Assembly: GCA_945877525.1 (NCBI GenBank) | Contig: CAMDVP010000160.1 | Span: 1 to 7,024 of the forward strand | Length of the DNA: 7,024 nt | Reading direction: 5' to 3' | From: an uncultured Clostridia bacterium | GTDB taxonomy: Bacteria; Bacillota; Clostridia; Christensenellales; Aristaeellaceae | In this document: piece by piece, positions 1 to 5,635 of the stretch | Layout: the number at the start of each line of letters is the position of its first letter | Position numbering within the stretch: the first letter of the stretch is position 1 | Translations under genes and position numbers: made by a program | The notes under the pieces: model-generated | What the model saw: only the letters and a program-made list of their open reading frames with translations | What the model was told of the DNA's origin: nothing | Databases searched by the model: none

Positions 1-320
1 ATCTGGCCGGGATCATGCTGGAGGATCTGGGCTGCGTGAACATTGCCGAGAGGCAGCCCTCCCTGCTGGAGGAGCTGACCCTTGAGGCCATCATTGCCGA
101 AAATCCGGCGTATGTGCTGATCAGCGTCATGGGGGCGGACACTGACGCGGCCCTGCAAAGCGTGGAGCAGACACTGGGGCGGAACCCCGCCTGGCAGGCG
201 CTGGACGCAGTGCGGGAGGGGCGCGTGTATGTGCTGCCCAAGGAGCTGTTCCACTATAAGCCCAACGCGCGCTGGGGTGAAAGCTATGCGTATCTTGCGC
301 ACATCCTCTATGGCTGGTAA
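1..320 (+). CDS. ABC importer substrate-binding protein, C-terminal part (5' end outside window)
   Basis: This is the last 105 or so codons of a periplasmic-binding-protein-type lipoprotein; the reading frame is open from base 3 and the start lies upstream. In this family the protein captures an iron-siderophore, heme or cobalamin outside the membrane and delivers it to a FecCD/BtuC-type permease. The visible part fits the C-terminal lobe of the BtuF/FhuD/FepB class: an opening like MLEDLGCVNIAE, then a stretch resembling 'iaenPayvLIs', and near the end 'W..LdAVreGRVYvLP', typical of the last strand-helix of these proteins. The stop lies inside the start of the permease gene (11-bp overlap), so the two are probably translated together. 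The ligand cannot be told from this part. The family is fairly certain from motif style plus context; the substrate is unknown. Confidence 0.85.
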   Translation, partial: LAGIMLEDLGCVNIAERQPSLLEELTLEAIIAENPAYVLISVMGADTDAALQSVEQTLGRNPAWQALDAVREGRVYVLPKELFHYKPNARWGESYAYLAHILYGW

Positions 321-1302
321 GACACGGCGTATGTTTGCCATGCTAGCGCTGCTGCTTTTGGCGGCGGCGCTTTTTTCGCTGTGCATGGGGGCCAGCGGCA
401 TCTCGCTGTGGGCCGGGCTGTGGGATGTGCTGCAGGGCGTGGACAGCGCTCCTGCCCGAATTATTCTGCATATCCGCCTGCCCCGCACCCTGGCCGCCAT
501 GCTGGCCGGGGCGGCGCTGAGTTGCGCGGGGGTCATCATTCAGGGTGTGCTGAGCAATCCACTGGCCGGGCCGAACGTGATTGGCGTGAATGCCGGGGCT
601 GGGCTGACCACGCTGCTGCTGGCGGCGCTGGTGCCATCGGCGGTGGTGCTGCTGCCTGCCGCTGCCTTTGCCGGGGCGCTGGGCGCGTCGCTGCTGATTC
701 TTTTTCTGGCCGACCGGATGGGCGCTTCCCGGATGACGGTGGTGCTGGCGGGCGTAGCGATTAGCTCCATGCTGGGTGCCGGCAGCGATTTGCTGACGAC
801 CCTGAATCCTGAGGCTACGCAGGACATGAGCAGCTTTCTCATCGGCGGCTTTTCCGGGCTTACGGCGGTGCGGCTGCGCAGCGCGGCCTGGTATGTGCTG
901 CCTGCGCTGGCGGCCGCACACCTGATGGCAGGCGATCTGGACATCCTGGGCCTTGGAGACGAGGTGGCCGCAAGCCTGGGCATGCACGTCCGGCGGACAA
1001 GGGTTCTGCAGCTGGTAGTGGCCTCGATCCTGGCGGGCGGCGCGGTGAGCTTTGCGGGGCTGCTGGGCTTTGTGGGTCTCATTGTGCCCCATGCCATGCG
1101 CCGCCTTGTAGGCGGGGAACATCGCTGCCTGATGCCCGTGAGCATGCTGGGCGGCGCGGCGCTCACCACCCTATGCGACCTGCTTGCCCGCACGATGTTC
1201 GCGCCCTACGAGATTCCCGTGGGGATTCTTCTTTCGCTCATGGGCGGGCCGTTTTTCCTGTGGCTGCTCATGTATCGGGGAAGAAGGGAGGCACGGGGAT
1301 GA
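310..1302 (+). CDS. FecCD/BtuC-family ABC transporter permease
   Basis: Membrane permease of a type II ABC importer for iron-siderophores, heme or vitamin B12. The 330 residues are the usual family length, with about ten hydrophobic helices. Family motifs are clear: RLPRTLAAMLAGAALS at about 56-71, QGVLSNPLAGPNVIGVNAGAG at about 78-98, the coupling-helix segment LGDEVAASLG at about 215-224 that contacts the ATPase, GFVGLIVPHAMRRLVGGEHR at about 253-272, and EIPVGILLSLMGGPFF at about 301-316. I chose the ATG at 310, which overlaps the upstream stop. The ATG at 331 (seven codons on) is an alternative; neither has a good Shine-Dalgarno, so translation probably depends on coupling. A longer open frame reaches back to 229 but would run deep into the binding-protein gene. 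The substrate cannot be decided from the permease alone. Confidence 0.93.
   Translation: MAGKTRRMFAMLALLLLAAALFSLCMGASGISLWAGLWDVLQGVDSAPARIILHIRLPRTLAAMLAGAALSCAGVIIQGVLSNPLAGPNVIGVNAGAGLTTLLLAALVPSAVVLLPAAAFAGALGASLLILFLADRMGASRMTVVLAGVAISSMLGAGSDLLTTLNPEATQDMSSFLIGGFSGLTAVRLRSAAWYVLPALAAAHLMAGDLDILGLGDEVAASLGMHVRRTRVLQLVVASILAGGAVSFAGLLGFVGLIVPHAMRRLVGGEHRCLMPVSMLGGAALTTLCDLLARTMFAPYEIPVGILLSLMGGPFFLWLLMYRGRREARG
1286..1291 (+). promoter_or_regulatory. Shine-Dalgarno of the ATPase gene
   Basis: GGGAGG lies inside the last codons of the permease gene, 7 bases before the ATG at 1299. It decides the ATPase start over the much longer open frame that reaches back to 1173. The start and the permease stop share an ATGA. 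Confidence 0.85.
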
Positions 1303-2063
1303 TTCGGCTGGAGGATGTGACCTTTGCTTACCAGGACGAGCCTGTTTTGCGTGGCGTTTCCTGCACCCTGGAGGACGGCTGTCTGACGGCGGTGATCGGA
1401 GCAAACGGTTCGGGCAAATCCACCATGCTCAGGCTGTGCGCCGGTCAGCTCAGGCCGGGGAGCGGCCGTGTGCTGGCGGAGGGCAGGGAAGCGGCGGCGT
1501 ATGCGCCTAAGGCCTTTGCAAGGGCAGTGGCGTATCTTCCCCAAAACAGGCCCATGCCGATGATCTCTGTTCGATCATTGGTGAGTCACGGCCGTTTTCC
1601 GTATCTTGGAATGACCAGACGAATGCATCCCGAGGATGAAGCGGCGGTAGACCGAGCGATGGAGGTTTGCGGCGTATCGGCGCTGGCTTCGCGGGAATTG
1701 CGGACGCTCTCCGGCGGGCAGCGGCAGCGGGCGTACCTGGCCATGCTGATGGCACAGGGCTCGCAAAACCTGCTGCTGGACGAGCCTACCACCTACCTGG
1801 ATGTGCGGCACCAGCTGGAATTGATGACGCTTCTGCGTCAGCTGAGGGACGAGGGTCGGTGCGTGTTGACCGTGCTGCACGATCTGCGGCAGGCTGCCGC
1901 ATGCGACCGGGTGCTGGTACTGGAACAGGGGAACATCATCTTCGACGGCCCGGGCAGCGGGCTGTATGGCTCCGGCGCGCTGGAGCTGGCCTTCGGCATT
2001 CGGGCTGTGCCTGGGGCAGAGGCGGGCTTTGTGCCCGTCAAAATGGCTCCGGACGGCATATAA
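1299..2063 (+). CDS. ABC transporter ATP-binding protein, FepC/FhuC/BtuD type
   Basis: Cytoplasmic ATPase that powers the permease encoded just upstream. All nucleotide-binding motifs are present in order in 254 residues: Walker A GANGSGKST at 34-42, Q-loop Q82 in YLPQN, signature LSGGQ at 137-141 followed by RQRAYLA, Walker B LLLDEP at 158-163 with catalytic E162, D-loop YLD near 166-168, and H-loop H194 in VLHDL. The segment VRSLVSHGRFPYLG after the Q-loop is typical of the iron-siderophore/B12 importer ATPases. The start at 1299 is fixed by a good Shine-Dalgarno and a 4-bp ATGA overlap with the permease. The final codons and stop fall inside the terminator hairpin. It looks intact and functional. 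Confidence 0.95.
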   Translation: MIRLEDVTFAYQDEPVLRGVSCTLEDGCLTAVIGANGSGKSTMLRLCAGQLRPGSGRVLAEGREAAAYAPKAFARAVAYLPQNRPMPMISVRSLVSHGRFPYLGMTRRMHPEDEAAVDRAMEVCGVSALASRELRTLSGGQRQRAYLAMLMAQGSQNLLLDEPTTYLDVRHQLELMTLLRQLRDEGRCVLTVLHDLRQAAACDRVLVLEQGNIIFDGPGSGLYGSGALELAFGIRAVPGAEAGFVPVKMAPDGI

Positions 2064-2086
2064 CCGCCCGGAGCCTTGATGTTTTT
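2040..2086. terminator. Intrinsic terminator between convergent operons, probably bidirectional
   Basis: GGCTCCGG (2045-2052) pairs perfectly with CCGGAGCC (2068-2075). An inner CGG/CCG pair (2054-2056 with 2064-2066) extends the stem around one mismatch, leaving a 7-base loop. On the plus strand it is followed by TTGATGTTTTT, a slightly interrupted T-tract. On the minus strand the stem is followed by ATTTT, so it may also stop read-through from the histidine kinase gene, whose stop is about 35 bases away. The ATPase stop codon lies inside the loop region. Confidence 0.78.
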
Positions 2087-2109
2087 GGTGTGACAGCTTT
2101 CATGGGGCC

Positions 2110-3543
2110 TTACGCGGCCTCCACCGCGCCGGATTTCCGCTGCTTTTCGGGCAGCACCACGGCGAAGGTGGTGCCTTCGCCCACCTTGCTGCGGACGCGA
2201 ATCTTCCCGCCGTGGGCCATGATGATGATCCTCGCGATGGACAGTCCCAGCCCGTGACCGCCGTTCTCAGCCTTGCGGGCGGAATCGGAGCGATAGAAGC
2301 GGTCGAAGATTTTTGGCAGCTCCTCCTTGGAGATACCCGGCCCATTGTCGGAAAGAATCAGCGTACAGCCGCCGGGATAGCTTTCCACCCCCATGACAAT
2401 GGTGCCGCCCTTGGGGGTGTACTTGACGGCGTTGTCGCACAGAATCCGCATAACCTGCTTGACCATGCCGCGATCCGCCTCAATGGTGCAGTGCTCCATG
2501 GGCGAGAAGATGAAATGATCCTCCGGTGTGACCATGGCGGCTTCCTTATGCAGCTCGGCCACTACGTCGCAGGGGTCAAACTGCTCCATTTCCATCATCA
2601 GCGTTTTTTTGTCGTGCCGGGCCAGGAAGAGCAGACTTTCGACCAGTTCCTTCATGCTGGCAGTTTCCTGGGCAATGGCGTTGATGCCCTCCTCCAGCAC
2701 AGCCTCGTCGTCCTTGCCCCAGCGCTTGAGCATGCTGACATATCCCTGTATCACGGCGATGGGGGTGCGCAGCTCGTGGGAAGCATCGGAGACAAACTGC
2801 TTCTGGCTGTTGTAACTGCGTTCGATGCGGTCAAGCATGGTGTTGATGACGGTGGCCAGATCCTTCAGCTCGTTTTTCGTACCTTCGATATTGATGCGGT
2901 TGGACAAATTGCTGGCAGAAAGGGTGGCAGCCATATCCGTGATATCGCGAATGGGCGCCAGAACGCGCTTGTCCAGGCGGTTGCGCTTGCGGATAAAGTG
3001 CAGCATGCGCGCCATGTCGCACAGCGCTACCGCCAGCATCAGCCAGCCCCAGGTGTAAACCGCATAGCTCATGTCGTAGGAGAACAGCAGCACCTGCCCG
3101 TCAAGGTTCAGGGGCAATCGAAGGATGGGAGGGGCGGAAACCAGATCGCGGGTGAAGGCGGTTGTGCATATCAGGCGCACCTGATCCTCACGGGTGTCCG
3201 GATAGGGTATACCTTCGAGCGCTGCGGAAAAGGACGCGTCCTGAAGGACCATCTGGCTGTATGCGCCATCCTGGTCGGGCTGAGCGCTCAGCGCGCGCAG
3301 GGCTACCCGCTGAATATGCAGCCCTTCCACACCTATAAACACTGCGGTGACGATCAAAGCAGCCAGTAACGTGGTGGAAAGCAGCTGCCAGCAGTAGTGC
3401 ATGGCGATGCGGAAGGTCAGCGACAGGCGAATACTGCTCATGATGCCGCTGATCGTGCGGTGTAGCGCAACGCTGAGGTAGTTGAAGCCGCGGATTTCTC
3501 CGGACTGCCGCTTTGCTTCGGCGGCCTTTGCCTTTTTACTCAT
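2110..3543 (-). CDS. Sensor histidine kinase with HAMP domain, ArlS-like
   Basis: Membrane-bound sensor that autophosphorylates and passes phosphate to the response regulator encoded just upstream. In 477 residues: a basic N-terminal stretch (1-50), first membrane helix about 54-75, an extracytoplasmic sensing segment of about 80 residues (76-158) that I do not recognise, second membrane helix about 160-178, and HAMP about 184-240. Then come the H-box DASHELRTP with phospho-accepting H256, N-box CDNAVKYTP with N371, G1 box DNGPGI at 399-404, F-box IFDRFYRSD at 412-420 and G2 box GHGLGL at 429-434. All catalytic motifs are intact. The text around the H-box (IQGYVSMLKRWGKDDEAVLEE) resembles the ArlS group. 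The start overlaps the regulator's stop by 8 bp without a strong Shine-Dalgarno; an in-frame ATG at 3441 (M35) is a possible shorter start. The signal sensed is unknown. Confidence 0.94.
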   Translation of the reverse strand: MSKKAKAAEAKRQSGEIRGFNYLSVALHRTISGIMSSIRLSLTFRIAMHYCWQLLSTTLLAALIVTAVFIGVEGLHIQRVALRALSAQPDQDGAYSQMVLQDASFSAALEGIPYPDTREDQVRLICTTAFTRDLVSAPPILRLPLNLDGQVLLFSYDMSYAVYTWGWLMLAVALCDMARMLHFIRKRNRLDKRVLAPIRDITDMAATLSASNLSNRINIEGTKNELKDLATVINTMLDRIERSYNSQKQFVSDASHELRTPIAVIQGYVSMLKRWGKDDEAVLEEGINAIAQETASMKELVESLLFLARHDKKTLMMEMEQFDPCDVVAELHKEAAMVTPEDHFIFSPMEHCTIEADRGMVKQVMRILCDNAVKYTPKGGTIVMGVESYPGGCTLILSDNGPGISKEELPKIFDRFYRSDSARKAENGGHGLGLSIARIIIMAHGGKIRVRSKVGEGTTFAVVLPEKQRKSGAVEAA

Positions 3544-4219
3544 AACTGAACATATACCCCACGGCGCGGATGGTATGGATGGTTTTCACCTGGAAGGGCT
3601 CGTCGATTTTGTGACGCAGATAGCGCACATACACATCCACCACATTGGTATCTCCCGCATAGTCATAGCCCCATACGTCGCTGAGCAGGGTATCACGGGT
3701 CACAGCCTGCCCCTTATGGGCCATCAGATAGCGGAGAAGGTCGAATTCCTTTTTGGTCAGGCTGATGGGCGTATTGCTCCAGGTAACGGTATAGCTGGCA
3801 GGATCCAGGCGAAGGGGCCCCGCCACCAGGGCAGCGCTGGCAGGCTCGGCTGAGGAGGCCCGGCGCTTTTTCAGCCCTACGCGGATGCGGGCCAGCAGTT
3901 CCTCGATAGCGAAGGGCTTGGTCATATAGTCGTCCGCGCCCATGTCCAGGCCCATCACCTTGTCGGACACATCGTCCTTGGCAGTGAGCATGATGATAGG
4001 CAGGTCGCTTTCGTGGCGAAGACGGCGGCAGACCTCAATGCCGCTCAGCTCGGGCAGCATCAGGTCGAGGATCATCAGATCCGGCTGCCAGGACAGCGCC
4101 TTGTCCAGGCCGGTGCGGCCATCGTAGGCGGTATCCACCTCATAGCCCTCGTGGGTCAGTTCCAATTCCAGAAAGCGGGCGATTTTCTTTTCGTCCTCCA
4201 CAATGAGAATGCGGCTCAT
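3536..4219 (-). CDS. OmpR/PhoB-family response regulator, ArlR-like
   Basis: DNA-binding response regulator, partner of the kinase directly downstream. The 227 residues are the standard family length. The receiver domain (about 1-118) has the acidic pair E8-D9, phospho-accepting D52 in LDLMLP, T79 in MLTAKDD, and K101 in MTKPF. The C-terminal winged helix (about 130-227) has SLTKKEFDLLRYL, a recognition-helix region TNVVDVYVRYLRHKID and the ending TIRAVGYMF. The N-terminal third (RFLELELTHEGYEVDTAYDG) closely resembles ArlR of staphylococci from memory. I placed the start at 4219 because AAGGAG lies 9 bases upstream at 4229-4234; a 14-codon longer frame begins with an ATG at 4261 but lacks a ribosome site and runs through the promoter. 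An extended -10 promoter lies immediately upstream. Confidence 0.95.
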   Translation of the reverse strand: MSRILIVEDEKKIARFLELELTHEGYEVDTAYDGRTGLDKALSWQPDLMILDLMLPELSGIEVCRRLRHESDLPIIMLTAKDDVSDKVMGLDMGADDYMTKPFAIEELLARIRVGLKKRRASSAEPASAALVAGPLRLDPASYTVTWSNTPISLTKKEFDLLRYLMAHKGQAVTRDTLLSDVWGYDYAGDTNVVDVYVRYLRHKIDEPFQVKTIHTIRAVGYMFSYE

Positions 4220-4228
4220 GGGGCGTCT

Positions 4229-4234
4229 CTCCTT
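4229..4234 (-). promoter_or_regulatory. Shine-Dalgarno of the response regulator gene
   Basis: AAGGAG read on the minus strand, 9 bases before the ATG at 4219. It decides the start of the regulator over the upstream in-frame ATG at 4261. Confidence 0.85.
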
Positions 4235-4251
4235 CGGCGTTTGATACATAC

Positions 4252-4260
4252 AGTATAGCA
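4252..4260 (-). promoter_or_regulatory. Extended -10 promoter of the response regulator/kinase operon
   Basis: Minus-strand TGCTATACT is an extended -10 (TG, one base, TATACT), giving a predicted transcript start near 4245 and a 5' leader of about 26 bases with the Shine-Dalgarno. No good -35 exists at the right distance (TTCCCT at 17 bases), as is common for extended -10 promoters or for promoters that need an activator. The region normally holding the -35 is the T-tract and stem of the previous gene's terminator. Confidence 0.65.
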
Positions 4261-4269
4261 CAATGCAGC

Positions 4270-4300
4270 AAAAAAGGGAATGAGGCGGGAAGCCTCATTC
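4270..4300 (-). terminator. Intrinsic terminator of the DUF4342-type gene
   Basis: On the minus strand a perfect 9-bp stem, GAATGAGGC pairing with GCCTCATTC around a 5-base loop, is followed after two C residues by six T residues (4275-4270). It starts 14 bases after the stop codon of the gene at 4314-5039. Stem length, loop and T-tract are all textbook. Confidence 0.92.
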
Positions 4301-4313
4301 CATGCAGCGTGCG

Positions 4314-5039
4314 TTACTCAATGGTGGCGTTGGTATAGCCGTCCTTGTCATCCTCCACGCTGACGCTGCCATCCTGGCTTTCCACCTGCACAGGCACCTG
4401 AATGGTGGGGGCGGAGCCAGTATAGGCAGTGTGATAGGTGGTGGCGGCAGGGTTGGACTGGTAGAAGCTGCGGTCATCCTTTTTGGGCTCCTGGCTGGGC
4501 TTCTGCTGCGCATCATGCTTTGCCTCAGATTCGTCCTTTTCCCGGTCGAAGCCGTCCTCAAACCCCTTGGCAAAGTCGCTCACTGTGGACTTCACATTGT
4601 CCGCGGCGTTGCGAACCATCTTTTCCAGATTGGCCGAGGCAAAGGCGCGGTCGTTTTTGTCAAAGGACACGCGGTAGCCAAGGATCAGAACCAGGATGGC
4701 CGCGATAATCACCAGATGAGGGCTGATCATCAGCGCCAGGAGGGAGAAGAGCAGGGACAGATTGGCAATTACGATGTCACCCTTCTTCACCTTCAGGCGG
4801 AAGCGGTAGAACTTGGAAAACAGACGGCTGAGGACGCCCCGGCTGTTGTGGCTGTTCCCGAAGGAGGAAGCGGAAGCCTTCTGCTGGCTTTCGGGCTTGA
4901 TGCGTCCGTTGCGCTCCAGGTCTACCAGGGCGCGGGCAACGTTGCCGTTGTGATAGTCCAGCAGGGCGACGGCCTCCTGATAGCTGATGCCGCTCTTCTT
5001 GCGGATGAGTTCAATATCTTCGATGGTGTAGCTTGCCAT
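4314..5039 (-). CDS. DUF4342-type membrane protein with UBA-like N-terminal domain
   Basis: Function unknown; 241 residues. Residues 3-46 (TIEDIELIRKKSGISYQEAVALLDYHNGNVARALVDLE) have the three-helix pattern shared by UBA and EF-Ts N-terminal domains, with 'GISYQEA' and 'NGNV..AL' matching the start of DUF4342 proteins as I recall them. A polar linker (47-78) follows, then RFRLKVKKGDIVIANLSL and a hydrophobic stretch at about 89-123 that can form one or two membrane helices. Residues 131-165 look amphipathic and the tail (166-241) is hydrophilic, charged and low in complexity. The start is supported by AAAGGAG 9 bases upstream (5049-5055). It has its own promoter and terminator, so it is a single-gene transcript, divergent from the P-II-like/antiporter operon. 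In other DUF4342 proteins the long C-terminal tail seems variable; I cannot assign a role to it. Confidence 0.85.
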   Translation of the reverse strand: MASYTIEDIELIRKKSGISYQEAVALLDYHNGNVARALVDLERNGRIKPESQQKASASSFGNSHNSRGVLSRLFSKFYRFRLKVKKGDIVIANLSLLFSLLALMISPHLVIIAAILVLILGYRVSFDKNDRAFASANLEKMVRNAADNVKSTVSDFAKGFEDGFDREKDESEAKHDAQQKPSQEPKKDDRSFYQSNPAATTYHTAYTGSAPTIQVPVQVESQDGSVSVEDDKDGYTNATIE

Positions 5040-5089
5040 GGTGCATGTCTCCTTTCAAATTCGTCAGCGTTTGTTCAGCTGATGGTCAT

Positions 5090-5118
5090 ATCATACCACA
5101 TCTTTCCGGCGCTGTCTT
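5090..5118 (-). promoter_or_regulatory. Promoter of the DUF4342-type gene
   Basis: Minus strand: -35 AAGACA (5118-5113, 4 of 6 consensus), 17-base spacer, and -10 TATGAT (5095-5090) preceded by TGG, i.e. an extended -10. The predicted transcript start is near 5083, leaving a leader of about 44 bases that contains the AAAGGAG ribosome site. Confidence 0.75.
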
Positions 5119-5138
5119 GAAAAACAGGCGAGGGTTCC

Positions 5139-5160
5139 ATGAGAAAATGATGAGAAAATG
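5139..5160. repeat. Perfect tandem 11-bp direct repeat, candidate operator
   Basis: ATGAGAAAATG occurs twice back to back (5139-5149 and 5150-5160) with no mismatch. Direct half-sites one helical turn apart are the usual target layout of OmpR/PhoB-family regulators, and such a regulator is encoded about 1 kb away. The repeat lies about 67-68 bases upstream of both predicted transcript starts of the two divergent genes. A weaker copy, TTGAAAAACAG (7 of 11), lies at 5117-5127, exactly two 11-base steps away. The operator role is inference. Confidence 0.6.
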
Positions 5161-5183
5161 CCTTGTGAGTACCGCGAAATTCA

Positions 5184-5211
5184 TTGACATTCAAAGGGAA
5201 AGTGCTACAAT
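5184..5211 (+). promoter_or_regulatory. Strong sigma-A-type promoter of the P-II-like/antiporter operon
   Basis: A perfect -35 TTGACA (5184-5189), a 16-base spacer, and -10 TACAAT (5206-5211) with an upstream TGC that makes it an extended -10. The predicted transcript start is near 5218, giving a leader of about 70 bases. This is the best promoter in the window. Confidence 0.88.
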
Positions 5212-5217
5212 AAGCGA

Positions 5218-5247
5218 GGCGTTTTCTGCCCATGCATTGAAGACGCC
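5218..5247 (+). promoter_or_regulatory. Stem-loop at the 5' end of the P-II-like/antiporter mRNA
   Basis: GGCGTTTTC (5218-5226) pairs with GAAGACGCC (5239-5247) through nine base pairs including one G-U, closing a 12-base loop. It begins at the predicted first base of the transcript. Such a 5' hairpin may stabilise the mRNA or act as a control element. There is no T-tract after it, so it is not a terminator, and I do not recognise a riboswitch class. Confidence 0.5.
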
Positions 5248-5272
5248 CCGCACAGACGCGCGCGGCACAAAA

Positions 5273-5278
5273 GGGAGG
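5273..5278 (+). promoter_or_regulatory. Shine-Dalgarno selecting a GTG start
   Basis: GGGAGG ends 9 bases before the GTG at 5288 and 15 bases before the next in-frame ATG at 5294, so the GTG fits better. An ATG at 5281 is only two bases away and in another frame. Confidence 0.75.
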
Positions 5279-5287
5279 TCATGATCC

Positions 5288-5635
5288 GTGCAAATGTTCA
5301 TGCTGGTGCTCAACCGGGAGGAGTGCCTGGAGCCTATTCTGGAGGAAATGCTGGAGAAGGGGATCGGCGGCGCGACAATCCTTGAAAGCACAGGAATGAT
5401 GCGCGTTCTCAACGATGATCAGAACGTGGATCTTCCCATGCTGGGGCTGATCCGCCACTTCTACAATCCCGAGCGGAAAACATCCAAAACCATGATGACC
5501 CTGATCCGGGACGAGCAGCTGCCCGTGCTGATGAAGATCATCAATGATAAAACCGGAGGCCTGGACAAACCCAATACCGGTATTGCCTTCGCCATTCCCA
5601 CAACCTTTGTGGAAGGACTGGATACAAACCAATGA
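5288..5635 (+). CDS. P-II-like small regulatory protein
   Basis: A 115-residue cytoplasmic protein that fits the P-II/P-II-like ferredoxin-like fold. Strand MFMLVLN (3-9) is followed by helix REECLEPILEEMLEKG (10-25), strand ATILESTG (29-36), a loop of about 25 residues where the T-loop would be, strand TMMTLIR (68-74), helix DEQLPVLMKIINDKT (75-89), a B-loop-like TGGLDKPNTG (89-98) and a final strand IAFAIPTTFVEGL (99-111). The B-loop lacks the canonical TGKIGDGK text, and no typical uridylylated tyrosine motif is seen, so the ligand is unlikely to be sensed exactly as in GlnB/GlnK. P-II proteins are trimers that bind nucleotides and control partner proteins, often transporters encoded alongside. 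The gene overlaps the antiporter gene by ATGA, so that antiporter is the likely partner. The fold call is from pattern and memory, not from a search. Confidence 0.72.
   Translation: MQMFMLVLNREECLEPILEEMLEKGIGGATILESTGMMRVLNDDQNVDLPMLGLIRHFYNPERKTSKTMMTLIRDEQLPVLMKIINDKTGGLDKPNTGIAFAIPTTFVEGLDTNQ

Noticed and set aside
343..1193. Two minus-strand and one internal plus-strand open frames within the permease gene
   Set aside because: Arg/Gln/Ala-rich shadow frames caused by high GC content; the permease motifs account for the coding signal.
2212..3369. A plus-strand open frame of 385 codons opposite the histidine kinase
   Set aside because: The kinase on the minus strand has all catalytic boxes; the opposite frame has no ribosome site, no domain and a composition that follows from the kinase codons.
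4302..5120. A plus-strand open frame of 272 codons opposite the DUF4342-type gene
   Set aside because: No ribosome site, and it crosses the terminator and promoter of the minus-strand gene; the minus-strand protein has a ribosome site, promoter, terminator and a recognisable domain.
5281..5283. ATG as an earlier start for the P-II-like gene
   Set aside because: It is in a different frame and only two bases after the Shine-Dalgarno.
5212..5287. A riboswitch, for example a c-di-AMP (ydaO) type, in the leader of the antiporter operon
   Set aside because: The leader is only about 70 bases with one simple hairpin and no terminator-like alternative, too short and simple for the known class.
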